The notes under the pieces are model-generated. The model searched no databases. It was not told the origin of the DNA and worked only from the letters and a program-made list of their open reading frames with translations. The position numbers were made by a program, and so were the translations under genes. A stretch of 64,000 nt of DNA from Shewanella benthica KT99 (GTDB lineage Bacteria; Pseudomonadota; Gammaproteobacteria; Enterobacterales; Shewanellaceae). The DNA is taken from contig NZ_ABIC01000006.1 of the NCBI RefSeq assembly GCF_000172075.1, forward strand, positions 84,267 through 148,266, given 5' to 3'. Below are positions 49,587 through 58,501 of this stretch, one piece after another (the stretch's first letter is position 1; the number at the start of each line of letters is the position of its first letter).

Positions 49587-50384
49587 ATGCACACAGATAT
49601 TAATAAACTATTTGACAATCTTTGGAATGACTATATTGAGATGACGCCTTCGGCAGAGCCCGTTCGTCAACTGCTTTCTAGAGGTGAGACCATCATCAAC
49701 GATCATATTGCCCTACGTACCTTTAATATTGAGAAGGTGAACTTAAAGATATTGGCGGCTCACTTCGAGTCTCTGGGTTATGTCGACTCGGGTGATTATT
49801 ATTTTGAGGCTAAAAACCTGAAAGCTAAGCATTTTGAACATCCAGATGCGACGCAGCCTAAGGTATTTATCTCTGAATTATTAGTCGAAGAATTTAGCCC
49901 TGAGCTACAAAAGACCATTAAGGCTTTGGTTGAGCAGATTGATGTTGCGGCGACTAAGGCCGATGACTTCCTCTATTCGGGACGTCACTGGCAGCTGGAC
50001 TCTAAGACCTATGAGGCTTTACTTGCCGAGAGTGAGTATGCTGCCTGGGTGGCTGCTTTTGGTTATAGAGCCAACCATTTTACAATATCGATTAACCACT
50101 TGCCTGGATATACCAACATCCTAGATGTGAATGAGACCCTTAAGAAGGGGGATTTTGTGTTAAATTCAGCCGGCGGTGAAGTGAAAGGCTCTGCCGAGGT
50201 ATTACTGGAGCAATCGTCGACTATGGCTGACCGTATTTCTGTTAGCTTTACCGACGCCGAGAAAGAGATTCCAAGTTGCTTTTATGAATTTGCACTGCGT
50301 TACCCTAAAGCAGATGGAAGTCTTTATACAGGCTTTGTGGCTGCTTCTGCGGATAAGATTTTTGAGAGTACAAATGTAAGCTAG
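49587..50384 (+). CDS. DUF1338 family protein (HglS-related)
   Basis: The 265-residue protein belongs to DUF1338, whose characterised members include the iron-dependent 2-oxoadipate dioxygenase/decarboxylase HglS. The conserved histidines in DHIALRTFN and ANHFTISINHLPG and a later glutamate (PSCFYEFALRYP) are the likely metal ligands. AAGGAAG six bases before the ATG at 49587 decides the start over the ATG at 49566. It ends the argD-astA-astD run, so a keto-acid step linked to amino-acid breakdown is a reasonable guess; the substrate is not known. Confidence 0.85.
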   Translation: MHTDINKLFDNLWNDYIEMTPSAEPVRQLLSRGETIINDHIALRTFNIEKVNLKILAAHFESLGYVDSGDYYFEAKNLKAKHFEHPDATQPKVFISELLVEEFSPELQKTIKALVEQIDVAATKADDFLYSGRHWQLDSKTYEALLAESEYAAWVAAFGYRANHFTISINHLPGYTNILDVNETLKKGDFVLNSAGGEVKGSAEVLLEQSSTMADRISVSFTDAEKEIPSCFYEFALRYPKADGSLYTGFVAASADKIFESTNVS

Positions 50385-50389
50385 TCGCG

Positions 50390-50418
50390 AAAAAGCCGGA
50401 ACTGAGTCTCGGCTTTTT
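50390..50418. terminator. Bidirectional terminator, DUF1338 gene / histidine kinase gene
   Basis: AAAAAGCCG pairs with CGGCTTTTT over an 11-base loop. It ends in a T run on the plus strand, and on the minus strand also. Confidence 0.85.
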
Positions 50419-50458
50419 TTATATTTGAATCTGTCCCGTGTTGAGGTAAATTGGCAGA

Positions 50459-51787
50459 TTATCCTTTAAAGCGTAAGTAAATTTTTAATCCACCTAAGTC
50501 GCTACGGGCGAACGTCAGCTTAATCTTATATTGATCGGCTATGTCTTTTACTATAGAGAGTCCAAGGCCATGTCCCATGGTTTCTTCGTCTAATCGTCTG
50601 CCACGATTGGTGAGTAGCTTAAGCTCTTCACGGGCGACTCCAGGCCCATCATCCTCGATAATCAGAATAATAGTATTTTCTTCTAGCTTGGCGTGGATAT
50701 CTACTCGGTCATTGGCCCACTTATGAGCGTTATCGAGCAGATTTCCAATCAGTTCCATACCATCTTCCCTGTGCAGGGGTAATCGAGTGATGTGCTCAGG
50801 AATGTCGATATTGCAGAGTAGACGTTTACTGAAGTGAACCTTGCTTAGTGTGTTGCATAAATCTTCAAGATCTTTAGGGATCAGCATCTGTGCTGCGGGC
50901 AACATATCTCCAGTGATTCTGGCAGCAGCCAGCTTACGCTCGATCATTTTATGGATGAGATCGAGTTGATTCTGCAGTGCTATTGCGGTATCCGGATCTT
51001 TCAGTCCCAGGGCCTCAACTTGTTGTTGCATCACGGCTAATGGGGTTTTAAGACCATGACTTAAATTGCCTATGTTGTTACGACTGCGTTCGATCTGTTT
51101 GCTGGAATATTCGAGTAGCTCATTATATGTAGCAGCCAGAGCCTGCAGTTCCGGGGGGATATTCTTGACCTCTAGTGAGCTGATCTCACCCTCTCTGAGC
51201 TTAGACAGGGCTTGTTGGATCTGGTTGATCGGTTTGAAAGACTGCCTGAGTACCAGAAAAATACCGGCTATCATGGTGAGTAACATGGCTAAGTTAACCC
51301 CTAGCTTAGTACCATATATTTGGGTGAAAATTTTACGGCCTATGCTCAGGTCTTGGGCGACAGTCAGGGTTGCAGCGACATTCAGTGAATCTGAGCTTAA
51401 TCCCAGTGACAGTAGCTGAATATCATGGTTTTGTGGTCCCTTAGATTGCCATACTCGGCTTTCACCTTTCTCTAACAGTTTGATATTTAACTTCTGATCC
51501 CATAAAGAACGGGAGCGGATCTCTTGCTCCGGCAAATTTAATTGGTAATAGCGTCCCGAAAAGACCGGCTTATAAAATCCTGAAAGTTGGCTCTGATCTA
51601 TGGTGAGTTCGTTATTGCTAAGTCGAGTGGCCAACTGGACTTGTTCTAAATCTTCCTGCAGTCTGGCTATGATCGAGTCGTGAAATGCTTGCCTTAGCAT
51701 AGTTTCGAAGGAGACTATGCCTATGGCTGTCGAAATAATGACTAAACCCGTTAACCAGAGGCTGAGTTTAGTGCGGATTGACATCAT
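50459..51787 (-). CDS. Sensor histidine kinase
   Basis: The kinase has two membrane helices (about 9-27 and 163-181) around a periplasmic sensor of about 135 residues, a HAMP-like linker, the phospho-acceptor H244 in NLSHGLKTPLAV, and an ATPase domain with LIGNLLDNAHKWA, EDDGPGV and GHGLGLSIV. Length is 442 residues. Its start overlaps the regulator stop by four bases (ATGA). The architecture is PhoQ/QseC-like; the signal is unknown. Confidence 0.9.
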   Translation of the reverse strand: MMSIRTKLSLWLTGLVIISTAIGIVSFETMLRQAFHDSIIARLQEDLEQVQLATRLSNNELTIDQSQLSGFYKPVFSGRYYQLNLPEQEIRSRSLWDQKLNIKLLEKGESRVWQSKGPQNHDIQLLSLGLSSDSLNVAATLTVAQDLSIGRKIFTQIYGTKLGVNLAMLLTMIAGIFLVLRQSFKPINQIQQALSKLREGEISSLEVKNIPPELQALAATYNELLEYSSKQIERSRNNIGNLSHGLKTPLAVMQQQVEALGLKDPDTAIALQNQLDLIHKMIERKLAAARITGDMLPAAQMLIPKDLEDLCNTLSKVHFSKRLLCNIDIPEHITRLPLHREDGMELIGNLLDNAHKWANDRVDIHAKLEENTIILIIEDDGPGVAREELKLLTNRGRRLDEETMGHGLGLSIVKDIADQYKIKLTFARSDLGGLKIYLRFKG

Positions 51788-52458
51788 TCTCTTATGCCGT
51801 GGAAGATATAACCCTGTCCACGACGAGTCTCAATGGTGGTTTTACCCAGTTTCTTACGCAGATGAGTAACATAGACTTCGACAACATTACTCTCTTTCTC
51901 GTCATCGAATTGATAGAGTTTATCGCTGAGCTGAGATTTAGACAGAAGCTTTTTAGGTGACATCAAGAAGATTTTTAGTAACCTAAACTCCATCGCTGTT
52001 AGCTCAAAACTCTTACCTTCGACTGACACTGATTGTTGATTTTCATCGAGAACGACGCCGGAAAAGCTTAATTCTTTTGTGGGTAAGCTCGCTTTTCCAT
52101 GAGCCCGTTGAATGAGAGCATGTATCCGTGCGAGTAATTCTTGAGTATGGAAAGGTTTCCCTAGGTAGTCATCGGCTCCAGCGTTAAAGCCTTCGACCTT
52201 CTCATGCCATTGGCTGCGAGCCGTGAGCATGATGACAGGGGTCATGATCCCTTGATTACGCCAGCGTTCCAGTAGTTCTAGGCCATTACCGTCGGGCAGG
52301 CCAATGTCTAGTATCACGCAATCGTAATTGGTCTCTTTTAAGAGATAATCTGCTTCAGCTGCTTTATCTGTCACGTCGGTGACATATCCGGCGAGTTTCA
52401 GTTGTTTTTCAAGTTCTTCTACGAGTAGTGCATTATCTTCAACGAGCAGTAGTTTCAT
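51784..52458 (-). CDS. OmpR/PhoP-family response regulator
   Basis: The 224-residue protein has a receiver domain with phospho-acceptor D51 (DCVILDIGLPDGNG) and the K in LGKPFH, then a winged-helix DNA-binding domain (about 125-222) ending VYVTHLRKKLGK...TRRGQGYIF. It is paired with the downstream kinase by a four-base overlap. PhoP-like sequence features suggest divalent-cation or membrane-stress control, but the targets are not visible here. Confidence 0.92.
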   Translation of the reverse strand: MKLLLVEDNALLVEELEKQLKLAGYVTDVTDKAAEADYLLKETNYDCVILDIGLPDGNGLELLERWRNQGIMTPVIMLTARSQWHEKVEGFNAGADDYLGKPFHTQELLARIHALIQRAHGKASLPTKELSFSGVVLDENQQSVSVEGKSFELTAMEFRLLKIFLMSPKKLLSKSQLSDKLYQFDDEKESNVVEVYVTHLRKKLGKTTIETRRGQGYIFHGIRE

Positions 52459-52489
52459 ATTAACCTGTCACTTCGCTAATGGTGTAGTG

Positions 52490-52828
52490 CTAGTCTTCAA
52501 AAGCGCTACAGCCAGATGGCAATGATTTATTAGGATTGAATTGTCCAGTGCTTGCATCCAGACTCAGATTTATAATTTGGTCACGTAGGGCTTTAATTTG
52601 CAAATCATAACGCCATTTTCCTTGTTCTTGATAGAGATGGGCATCGATGAGTTTACCGTAGCAGAAGTATTTGATCTTGGAGAGGGTAACATCCAATGAC
52701 AGGATCTTACCTGCACTGACTAAATGTTTTGCCTGATAATGTTCAAGTTTGATAAGGGGCGAGCTATGGGCGAATACAGGCGTATAAGTCGCAAGAGTGA
52801 ACAGGATGATGAACAGTGCCCTTGTCAT
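52490..52828 (-). CDS. PepSY-domain periplasmic protein
   Basis: The 112-residue protein has a signal peptide (cleaved after VFA, about residue 20) and one PepSY-type domain: GKILSLDVTLSKIKYF, then IDAHLYQEQGKWRYDLQIKA and an INLSLDASTG end. PepSY proteins often sit next to two-component genes, where they may inhibit proteases or modulate the sensor. Two cysteines (about 57 and 108) could form a disulfide. It lies 31 bases upstream of the response regulator in the same direction, so a three-gene operon is likely. Confidence 0.82.
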   Translation of the reverse strand: MTRALFIILFTLATYTPVFAHSSPLIKLEHYQAKHLVSAGKILSLDVTLSKIKYFCYGKLIDAHLYQEQGKWRYDLQIKALRDQIINLSLDASTGQFNPNKSLPSGCSAFED

Positions 52829-52910
52829 TAATATTTCTCCAAAAAAAAGTGGCCGGATTTTATCTCAGGCCACTTTATCGAAGCTGTCTTAAATCTAACT
52901 TAACGTTAAC

Positions 52911-53545
52911 TTAGCGAGTACCGTAAACTACGATAGTTTTACCATGAGCCTGGATCAGACTTTGCTCTTCGAGCATTTTTAAGATTCGACCCACAGTCTC
53001 ACGAGAACAACCCACGATCTGACCTATCTCTTGACGAGTGATCTTGATCTGCATGCCATCTGGATGAGTCATGGCATCCGGCTGCTTGGCCAGATGAAGT
53101 AAAGTTTGGGCAATTCTTCCAGCAACATCCAAGAAAGCTAGGTCGCCCACTTTTTGGCTAGTGCTGTGCAGGCGGAAGGCCATTTGTGAAGAAAGCTTCA
53201 TCAGAATCTCAGGGTTAACCTGAATCAGTTGCTTAAACTTTTTGTAAGATATTTCAGCGATTTCACATGGCTGCTTAGCGCGAACCCAAGCGGTACGCTG
53301 GGCTTGATCTTCAAACAAACCAAGCTCGCCGATGAAGTCACCTTGATTAAGGTAAGTGAGGATCATCTCTTTACCTTCTTCATCTTTGATAAAACGGCTA
53401 CGGAGCCTTTAACGATATAGTAAAGGGTGTCTGATTCTTCACCAGCGTGGATCAAAGTGCTTTTGGCTGGATACTTATGAATGTGACAGTGTGATAAAAA
53501 CCATTCCAAAGTGGGATCTGGTTTTGGCTTACCAATAAGAGCCAT
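52911..53545 (-). pseudogene. crp: crp, interrupted by a one-base frameshift
   Basis: The gene encodes the cAMP receptor protein (global regulator; in Shewanella it controls anaerobic respiration), but the frame is broken. Residues 1-52 read normally ([16 protein letters not shown]... to KGSVAVL), then the frame runs to an early TGA. The rest resumes one frame over from [16 protein letters not shown] through the helix-turn-helix [10 protein letters not shown] to the end. The total of 635 bases is exactly one short of a 211-codon gene. One T is missing on the plus strand at about 53390 (GATAAAAC where GATTAAAAC would restore IKDEEGKEM). A sequencing error is the simplest cause. Confidence 0.85.
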
Positions 53546-53998
53546 GCCTATGTTCCTCGACTGTTTGATTTGAATATAAGGATCTTTATTAATAAGCAGT
53601 TTACGCTAGTTTATTCTGTAAAACCTCGATAAAGATCTAACTTTAGAATAAATGAATCTTCGTAACTTACTTACAATATTCACTCATTCTGATACATCAG
53701 TGATATATGTCAACAACTGGCAAGTAAATATGCTGTGAATGCCTTGAATTCAGCAAAAAAAGCCATGATTTCAGCTCGATATTGCACTTATTACCAAGGA
53801 ATAAGGTCATATAAAAGTCGACTAAACATGCATTTTTCTCGACTTTAGTGAGTAAATCTGGCTAACTCAAGGAAATAACTGATTTGTACCTTCTTGCTTA
53901 ATTATCTTATGTCGATAGCTTAAGTGTATTTTTCATGTGGTTATAAACTTTAGTTTTTTGAACATGTTCAAACGAGTGACATTGGATAGGAGTCGTAA
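53546..53998. other. Intergenic region upstream of crp
   Basis: This 453-base AT-rich region lies between divergent genes and must hold both promoters. A TGTGA half-site (about 53735) resembles one arm of a CRP site but lacks the second arm. I find no small RNA gene or open frame that I would defend. Confidence 0.4.
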
Positions 53999-54790
53999 GT
54001 GAAATATTATCCGTTATTTTTAGGCGCTGGTCTTAGTTTGACACTAATTTTTACATTAGTGACGAGCACTGCCGCGAATGCATTTTCAATTCCTCAGCCC
54101 AAAACTGCCGTTGCGGCGAGTAAAGTGGCTCATATTCAGCTAAAAGCGAATCAAGGTAAGCAAGAGGCGCAGTTTTTACTCGGTCTTATGTACTTGTCTG
54201 GCCGATTCGTCACTCAAGATCAGCAGCAAGGCATAAAGTGGATTTCAGCGGCTGCAGAGCAGGGACATGCTAAGGCGCAACAAACATTAGCGGACCTTTC
54301 ATTCGAAGGTAATATAATCGATCGTGATCTGCTCACTGCCGAACGTTGGTATTTGTCGCTGAGTGAGCAAGGTAATAAATGGGCTCAATTTAGACTGGGA
54401 TTCATCTATGCCGCAGGCGGAGAAGGGGTTGAGCGTAACTGTGGTAAAGCCGTTGACCGCTTCAACTCGGTAGGAGATGAAGTCTCTTTAGGAAATGTAG
54501 CCTGGATACTCGCGACTTGCCCTGAAGCCGAATACCGCAATGGAGACAAAGCGCTCGAACTTGCTCGTAGCCTAGTCGCATCAGATCACCAAGATCCCAC
54601 GAATTTAGATAACTTGGCAGCAGCCTATGCGGAAACCGGCGACTACAACTCTGCCGTAGAGACTCAGCAAAAAGCAATTGATGCGCTTAAAAGCTCTAAA
54701 ATGGTAAATCGCTCCGATGAGTTCGAGCAAAGACTACAAAGCTATCAGCAGAATAAACCTTTCCGTGAAATTGTTCCTTTGATGGATTAA
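53999..54790 (+). CDS. Periplasmic Sel1-repeat protein
   Basis: The 263-residue protein starts with GTG (GGATAGGAG upstream) and has a signal peptide ending near ANA (residue 28). It carries at least three Sel1-like helical repeats (AQFLLGLMYLSGRFV, AAAEQGHAKAQQTLADLSFEG, SEQGNKWAQFRLGFIYAAGG) and a C-terminal TPR-like pair (NLDNLAAAYAETGDYNSAVETQ). Such repeats mediate protein contacts. Its partner is unknown. It is a single-gene unit with its own terminator. Confidence 0.85.
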   Translation: MKYYPLFLGAGLSLTLIFTLVTSTAANAFSIPQPKTAVAASKVAHIQLKANQGKQEAQFLLGLMYLSGRFVTQDQQQGIKWISAAAEQGHAKAQQTLADLSFEGNIIDRDLLTAERWYLSLSEQGNKWAQFRLGFIYAAGGEGVERNCGKAVDRFNSVGDEVSLGNVAWILATCPEAEYRNGDKALELARSLVASDHQDPTNLDNLAAAYAETGDYNSAVETQQKAIDALKSSKMVNRSDEFEQRLQSYQQNKPFREIVPLMD

Positions 54791-54862
54791 AACAGGGGTC
54801 TAGGGGTTAGATTAGAGTTCCTAGGTGTAACCAATTAGACAATAGCTTGATGGTTTTGATTC

Positions 54863-54892
54863 AGCCAGTCGGTGTTCCTGACTGGCTTTTTT
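54863..54892 (+). terminator. Rho-independent terminator of the Sel1 gene
   Basis: AGCCAGTC pairs with GACTGGCT over a 9-base loop and is followed by six T. Confidence 0.88.
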
Positions 54893-55441
54893 GATCTTAA
54901 CGTCCTAGTTCCTTCTTCGCATTTAAGTACTATTTTCCTCAAGACGTAGAGCAATAATTGATATGGAATTTACTTTGAATTAAGTACCTAGGTTCTAGGT
55001 CCTTCTTTGAAAAGAATAGCCCGCATCTATGAAGCGGATAGAACAAGCATGGACGTGGAATTTACTTTTGAATTTACTTTTGAATTTACTTTTGAATTTA
55101 GTGCCTAGATTCTAGTTCCTAGGATCTTCTTTGAAAGGAATAGCCAGCACACCCATGAAGCGAATAGATCAAGTATAGACGTGGAATTTACTTTTGAAAG
55201 TGGAGATTGGAATAGCCAGCACACTCATGAAGCGAATAGATCAAGCATGGACATGGAATTTACTAGGAAAATATAAAGTGGTTTTGGAATAGCCAGCACA
55301 CCCAAGGAAACAAACAGATCAAGATGGGGGGATTTACTCCCAAGAGCATGCTAACTCATCAGTCTTTCGCCTGAAATCCCGACATGAGCTAGTCTACTCG
55401 AACATGCTTAAATGAAACTTAAGTCTATATTATTACCTATC
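54893..55441. repeat. Repeat-rich intergenic region with four core copies
   Basis: A core of about 53 bases, starting GAATAGCC and ending GAATTTACT, occurs at 55014, 55138, 55210 and 55287 with increasing divergence; the first two are preceded by the same CTAGGTTCTAGG...TTCTTTGAAA block. Starts are 124, 72 and 77 bases apart. A 12-base unit (GAATTTACTTTT) is repeated 3.6 times at 55058-55100. CTAGGTT-type heptamers recur at 54989 and 55107. No open frame or RNA family is recognised. Spacing is irregular, so it is not a CRISPR. Confidence 0.8.
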
Positions 55442-56329
55442 CTATTCACTATCTAAAGAGAGTAGCTGTTGGCGCTTCTCGAGTAGATCACGGATGAGTG
55501 GTGTCAGGATCAACTCCATGGCTAAGGACATCTTGCCACCTGGTACAACCAATGTGTTGATTCTTGACATGAAAGAGCCGTCTATCATCTTCAAGTAATA
55601 GGGGAAATCTACGTTCTTAATCCCCCGAAAACGTATCACCACAAAGCTCTCATCTAGGCTTGGGATATTCTTAGCGCTAAATGGATTAGAGGTGTCGACA
55701 GTTGGGACTCGTTGGAAATTGATATGGGTTCGTGAGAATTGAGGTGTCATATGATTGATATAATCATCCATACTGTGAACGATAGACCCCATCACTTTTT
55801 CCCGACTATGGCCTCTTTCCGAAGTATCTCGAATGATCTTTTGGATCCACTCCAAGTTGATTATCGGCACCATGCCGATAAGCAAGTCCACATGTTCGGC
55901 AACATTACATGTGTCTGTTTTTACCCCCCCATGTAAACCCTCGTAATAGAGCATATCGGTATTTTCTGGCAAGGGGTGCCATTGGGTAAATGTTCCGGGC
56001 ATCTGGTTGAAGGGAACGGCTTCATCGAAAGTATGTAGATACGCTCGCGTCTCGCCTTGACCCGTCGCACTATAATCACTGAAACATTGCTCTAAGCGTT
56101 CAAAGTCGTTTGCTTCGGGGCCAAAATAGCTAATATTTTTATTATCCGTTTTGGCTTTACGGATCATGAGTTCCATTTCAGGACGAGTGTAATGGTGAAA
56201 ACTATCGCCTTCAACGCTGGCAGCATTGATTCCGAGTTGACGGAAAATATGCTTAAAAGCCGTGGTTGTTGTCGTGGTACCAGCTCCTGATGAACCTGTT
56301 ACTGCGATAATGGGATGTTTTGCTGACAT
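55442..56329 (-). CDS. prkB: Phosphoribulokinase-family protein (PrkB-like)
   Basis: The 295-residue protein matches E. coli PrkB closely: AVTGSSGAGTTTTTTAF (P-loop), EGDSFHHYTRPEME, YFGPEANDF, LYYEGLHGG, NFQRVPTVDTSNPF and LVVPGGKM. The family is called phosphoribulokinase, but no RuBisCO gene is present here and the in vivo substrate in heterotrophs is unclear. It is the third gene of the yheT-yheU-prkB run and lies downstream of the repeat region on the minus strand. Confidence 0.92.
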   Translation of the reverse strand: MSAKHPIIAVTGSSGAGTTTTTTAFKHIFRQLGINAASVEGDSFHHYTRPEMELMIRKAKTDNKNISYFGPEANDFERLEQCFSDYSATGQGETRAYLHTFDEAVPFNQMPGTFTQWHPLPENTDMLYYEGLHGGVKTDTCNVAEHVDLLIGMVPIINLEWIQKIIRDTSERGHSREKVMGSIVHSMDDYINHMTPQFSRTHINFQRVPTVDTSNPFSAKNIPSLDESFVVIRFRGIKNVDFPYYLKMIDGSFMSRINTLVVPGGKMSLAMELILTPLIRDLLEKRQQLLSLDSE

Positions 56330-56505
56330 TAAATTTCCTAAATGGAATTGAATCTAATTGACTAAAAGGCAGTGACGAGAGCCAAGACCAAGATAAAAGA
56401 GAGATGTTATTTCTAATAACATTTAGTGTTATACGGTATTCATTGCGCTTAGGTCAAATTTGCTCTCGAGTTTGTTATGAATTAACACTAGATTCTAGGC
56501 TTGAT

Positions 56506-56742
56506 TTACCGACGCAGATGTTCCTTGTGCTTGATGGCAATGGACTCATCATCTTCGCTGAACTCCACTACTAAGATTTCCTGCTTTAGTAACAGTTTGC
56601 AGCGTTCAATCGCCGAAATATATACCTGTTCATTTGTATCTGAGAAACTGCCATCTTCGACTTGTGTTAATAGATATTCTTTAATCAAGTTATCCATGGT
56701 TGCGCTGGGCAGTTGCAGCAAAGCGTCATAGGGAACAAGCAT
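56506..56742 (-). CDS. yheU: YheU family protein
   Basis: This 78-residue protein fits the YheU family by its start MLVPYDALLQLPSATMDNLIKEYLL, by length and by position: it follows yheT by two bases, as in E. coli. Function is unknown; the sequence is acidic and helical, without signal peptide. Confidence 0.85.
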   Translation of the reverse strand: MLVPYDALLQLPSATMDNLIKEYLLTQVEDGSFSDTNEQVYISAIERCKLLLKQEILVVEFSEDDESIAIKHKEHLRR

Positions 56743-56744
56743 AT

Positions 56745-57716
56745 TCAGGCCTCTTGAGAAATTAAAAAATGAAGGATCCGCTGCTCTAGATAGTATCTTG
56801 GCTTGAAGGGAGTACCGCCATCGATAAAACCTACATGACCCCCTTGTGAGTGCAGTTCATAGGTTACTTGGCTAGCACATTGCTCTGCCGTTGGAATGAC
56901 ATCTGCAGTCATAAATGGATCATCAGCAGCATGAATGACGAGAGTTGGTTTATGAATATATTGCAAGAAATCCATTCCACTCGCTCTTTGATAATAATCA
57001 TCGACACTATCGAAGCCATGTAAGGGAGCTGTCACTCTATGATCAAAATCATAGAAAGTTTGCAGTTGAGGAATTTGGGATAATGAAACAGGCATATCCT
57101 GAGCCAGTTGAGGGTTTTTTACCTTAGCTGTGGTCTTCTGCTGTAGCTGCTTAATCAAGTAACTTTGATATACCTTAGAAAACCCACTCGCTAAACGTTT
57201 AGCACATGCGGATAATTGCAGCGGGGCTGAGATGACAACTGCTCGCTCTATTAAGCTGGCGTTAGCATATTCGCCTAAGTATTTGGTGAGTACATTGCCA
57301 CCTAAGCTATAGCCTACTGCCAGGAGAGGGGAATCAGGATACTTGAGCTTTAATTGAGATAAATTCTCCTGCAGATCTTGGGTGTCACCGCTGTGATAAC
57401 TTCTCGCTTTGCGGTTCGTCTCACCCGAACAGCTCCGGTGATGGTGGACCACAGCGCAGATGGACTGTCGATGACAGTCATTGAGTAATCGGCGTACATA
57501 GTGGGATTCTGAGCTTCCCTCTAAGCCATGAATGATGATCACGATAGGTTGGTGTGCTTTAGGCTGACTTAACCAATCGAGATCGATAAAATCGCCATCA
57601 CTAAGTTCGAGACGTTGACGTGTTAAGTCTGGTCTGTCCACTTTAGTTAGCACAGGTAAAATCGTTTGAACATGGGGATTTCTGGCCCACCAGGGGGGTG
57701 AAAAATGTCGCATCAT
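56745..57716 (-). CDS. yheT: Alpha/beta-hydrolase YheT
   Basis: The 323-residue protein is a YheT-type hydrolase: PPWWARNPHVQTILP at the start, HGLEGSSESHYVRRL, the nucleophile in AVGYSLGGNVLTKYLGE, the aspartate in HAADDPF and the histidine in SQGGHVGFIDG. Relatives act on short esters; the true substrate is unknown. It begins the minus-strand yheT-yheU-prkB operon. Confidence 0.92.
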   Translation of the reverse strand: MMRHFSPPWWARNPHVQTILPVLTKVDRPDLTRQRLELSDGDFIDLDWLSQPKAHQPIVIIIHGLEGSSESHYVRRLLNDCHRQSICAVVHHHRSCSGETNRKARSYHSGDTQDLQENLSQLKLKYPDSPLLAVGYSLGGNVLTKYLGEYANASLIERAVVISAPLQLSACAKRLASGFSKVYQSYLIKQLQQKTTAKVKNPQLAQDMPVSLSQIPQLQTFYDFDHRVTAPLHGFDSVDDYYQRASGMDFLQYIHKPTLVIHAADDPFMTADVIPTAEQCASQVTYELHSQGGHVGFIDGGTPFKPRYYLEQRILHFLISQEA

Positions 57717-57897
57717 AAAAATTGGCTATTGCTGAAAATTAAAACGTGTGTTTAATTGTTACTCGTCTTGGCATTCTAGCACATCTGAGATCATGATGAA
57801 TTATCTCAATCTGGCCGCTTGTCGATGTTGCGATTCAATAACCTGTAGAGTCAATGCGGGTCTGTATCCTCTATAAAAAATAATATGAAGGGATAAC

Positions 57898-58407
57898 ATG
57901 GAACGACGCACTTTTTTAACAACAGCATTTGTAGGTACTGCAGCATTAGCGTTAGGGGTAAACCTATACGTTCCAGAGCATATTAAGGTCAACAAATCCT
58001 TGGACGGTGAGCATAGATTGCTGTTTAGCGTTTTATTACCTGTGTTTCTGGATGATGCTTTACCTGAGGTGGAGAAGCTGCGTATAGCGGCTCAGAATCG
58101 CACCTTAGATGCTATTACTCAGACTATTTCATTGTTACCTGCAGATGGACAAGCCGAATTAGAACAACTACTCGATATGCTAGAAAATAGACTCGGTTTA
58201 CTCGTCCTGACCGGAAGTATGATGCCTTTGATGATGCGTAACCCGCATCAGCTAATAGCCATGCTTGAGTATTGGCGTAATAGTTTCTTAGACATGATGG
58301 TGACGGCTTATCAAGGGCTGCGAGAGCTTGTGCTTGCGAGTTACTATTCCTGTCCAGAGCACTGGAATCGCTTGAATTATGCCAAACCTACATTCCTTGA
58401 TGAATAG
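57898..58407 (+). CDS. Tat-exported partner of the GMC oxidoreductase
   Basis: The 169-residue protein starts with a twin-arginine signal (MERRTFLTTAFVGTAALALG) and then a helical domain of about 140 residues. The pattern (FSVLLPVFLDDALP near the start of the mature part, MLEYWRNSFLDMM) resembles small subunits that accompany membrane or periplasmic GMC dehydrogenases (gluconate 2-dehydrogenase subunit 3-like). It lies 94 bases upstream of the GMC gene. A co-exported complex is inferred from the pairing. Confidence 0.75.
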   Translation: MERRTFLTTAFVGTAALALGVNLYVPEHIKVNKSLDGEHRLLFSVLLPVFLDDALPEVEKLRIAAQNRTLDAITQTISLLPADGQAELEQLLDMLENRLGLLVLTGSMMPLMMRNPHQLIAMLEYWRNSFLDMMVTAYQGLRELVLASYYSCPEHWNRLNYAKPTFLDE

Positions 58408-58501
58408 GCGGTGAAGAGTGAGGATGGTATTTAATTGATTATTAGTCTTAGATATTTATTCAAAAAATAATAAAAATAACTGTATGTTTGGAGGTAGTGA
58501 A

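Noticed and set aside
53385..53400. Programmed -1 frameshifting in crp
   Set aside because: The site lacks an X XXY YYZ heptamer and CRP is a single-frame gene in all relatives I know; a one-base error is simpler.
53730..53755. CRP binding site upstream of crp
   Set aside because: Only the TGTGA half is present; the partner half-site does not match.
54950..55340. CRISPR array
   Set aside because: Repeat cores are about 53 bases, diverged, unevenly spaced, and no cas gene is near.
55442..56329. Calvin-cycle carbon fixation, from the phosphoribulokinase label
   Set aside because: No RuBisCO or other Calvin genes are present, and this is the PrkB type found in heterotrophs.
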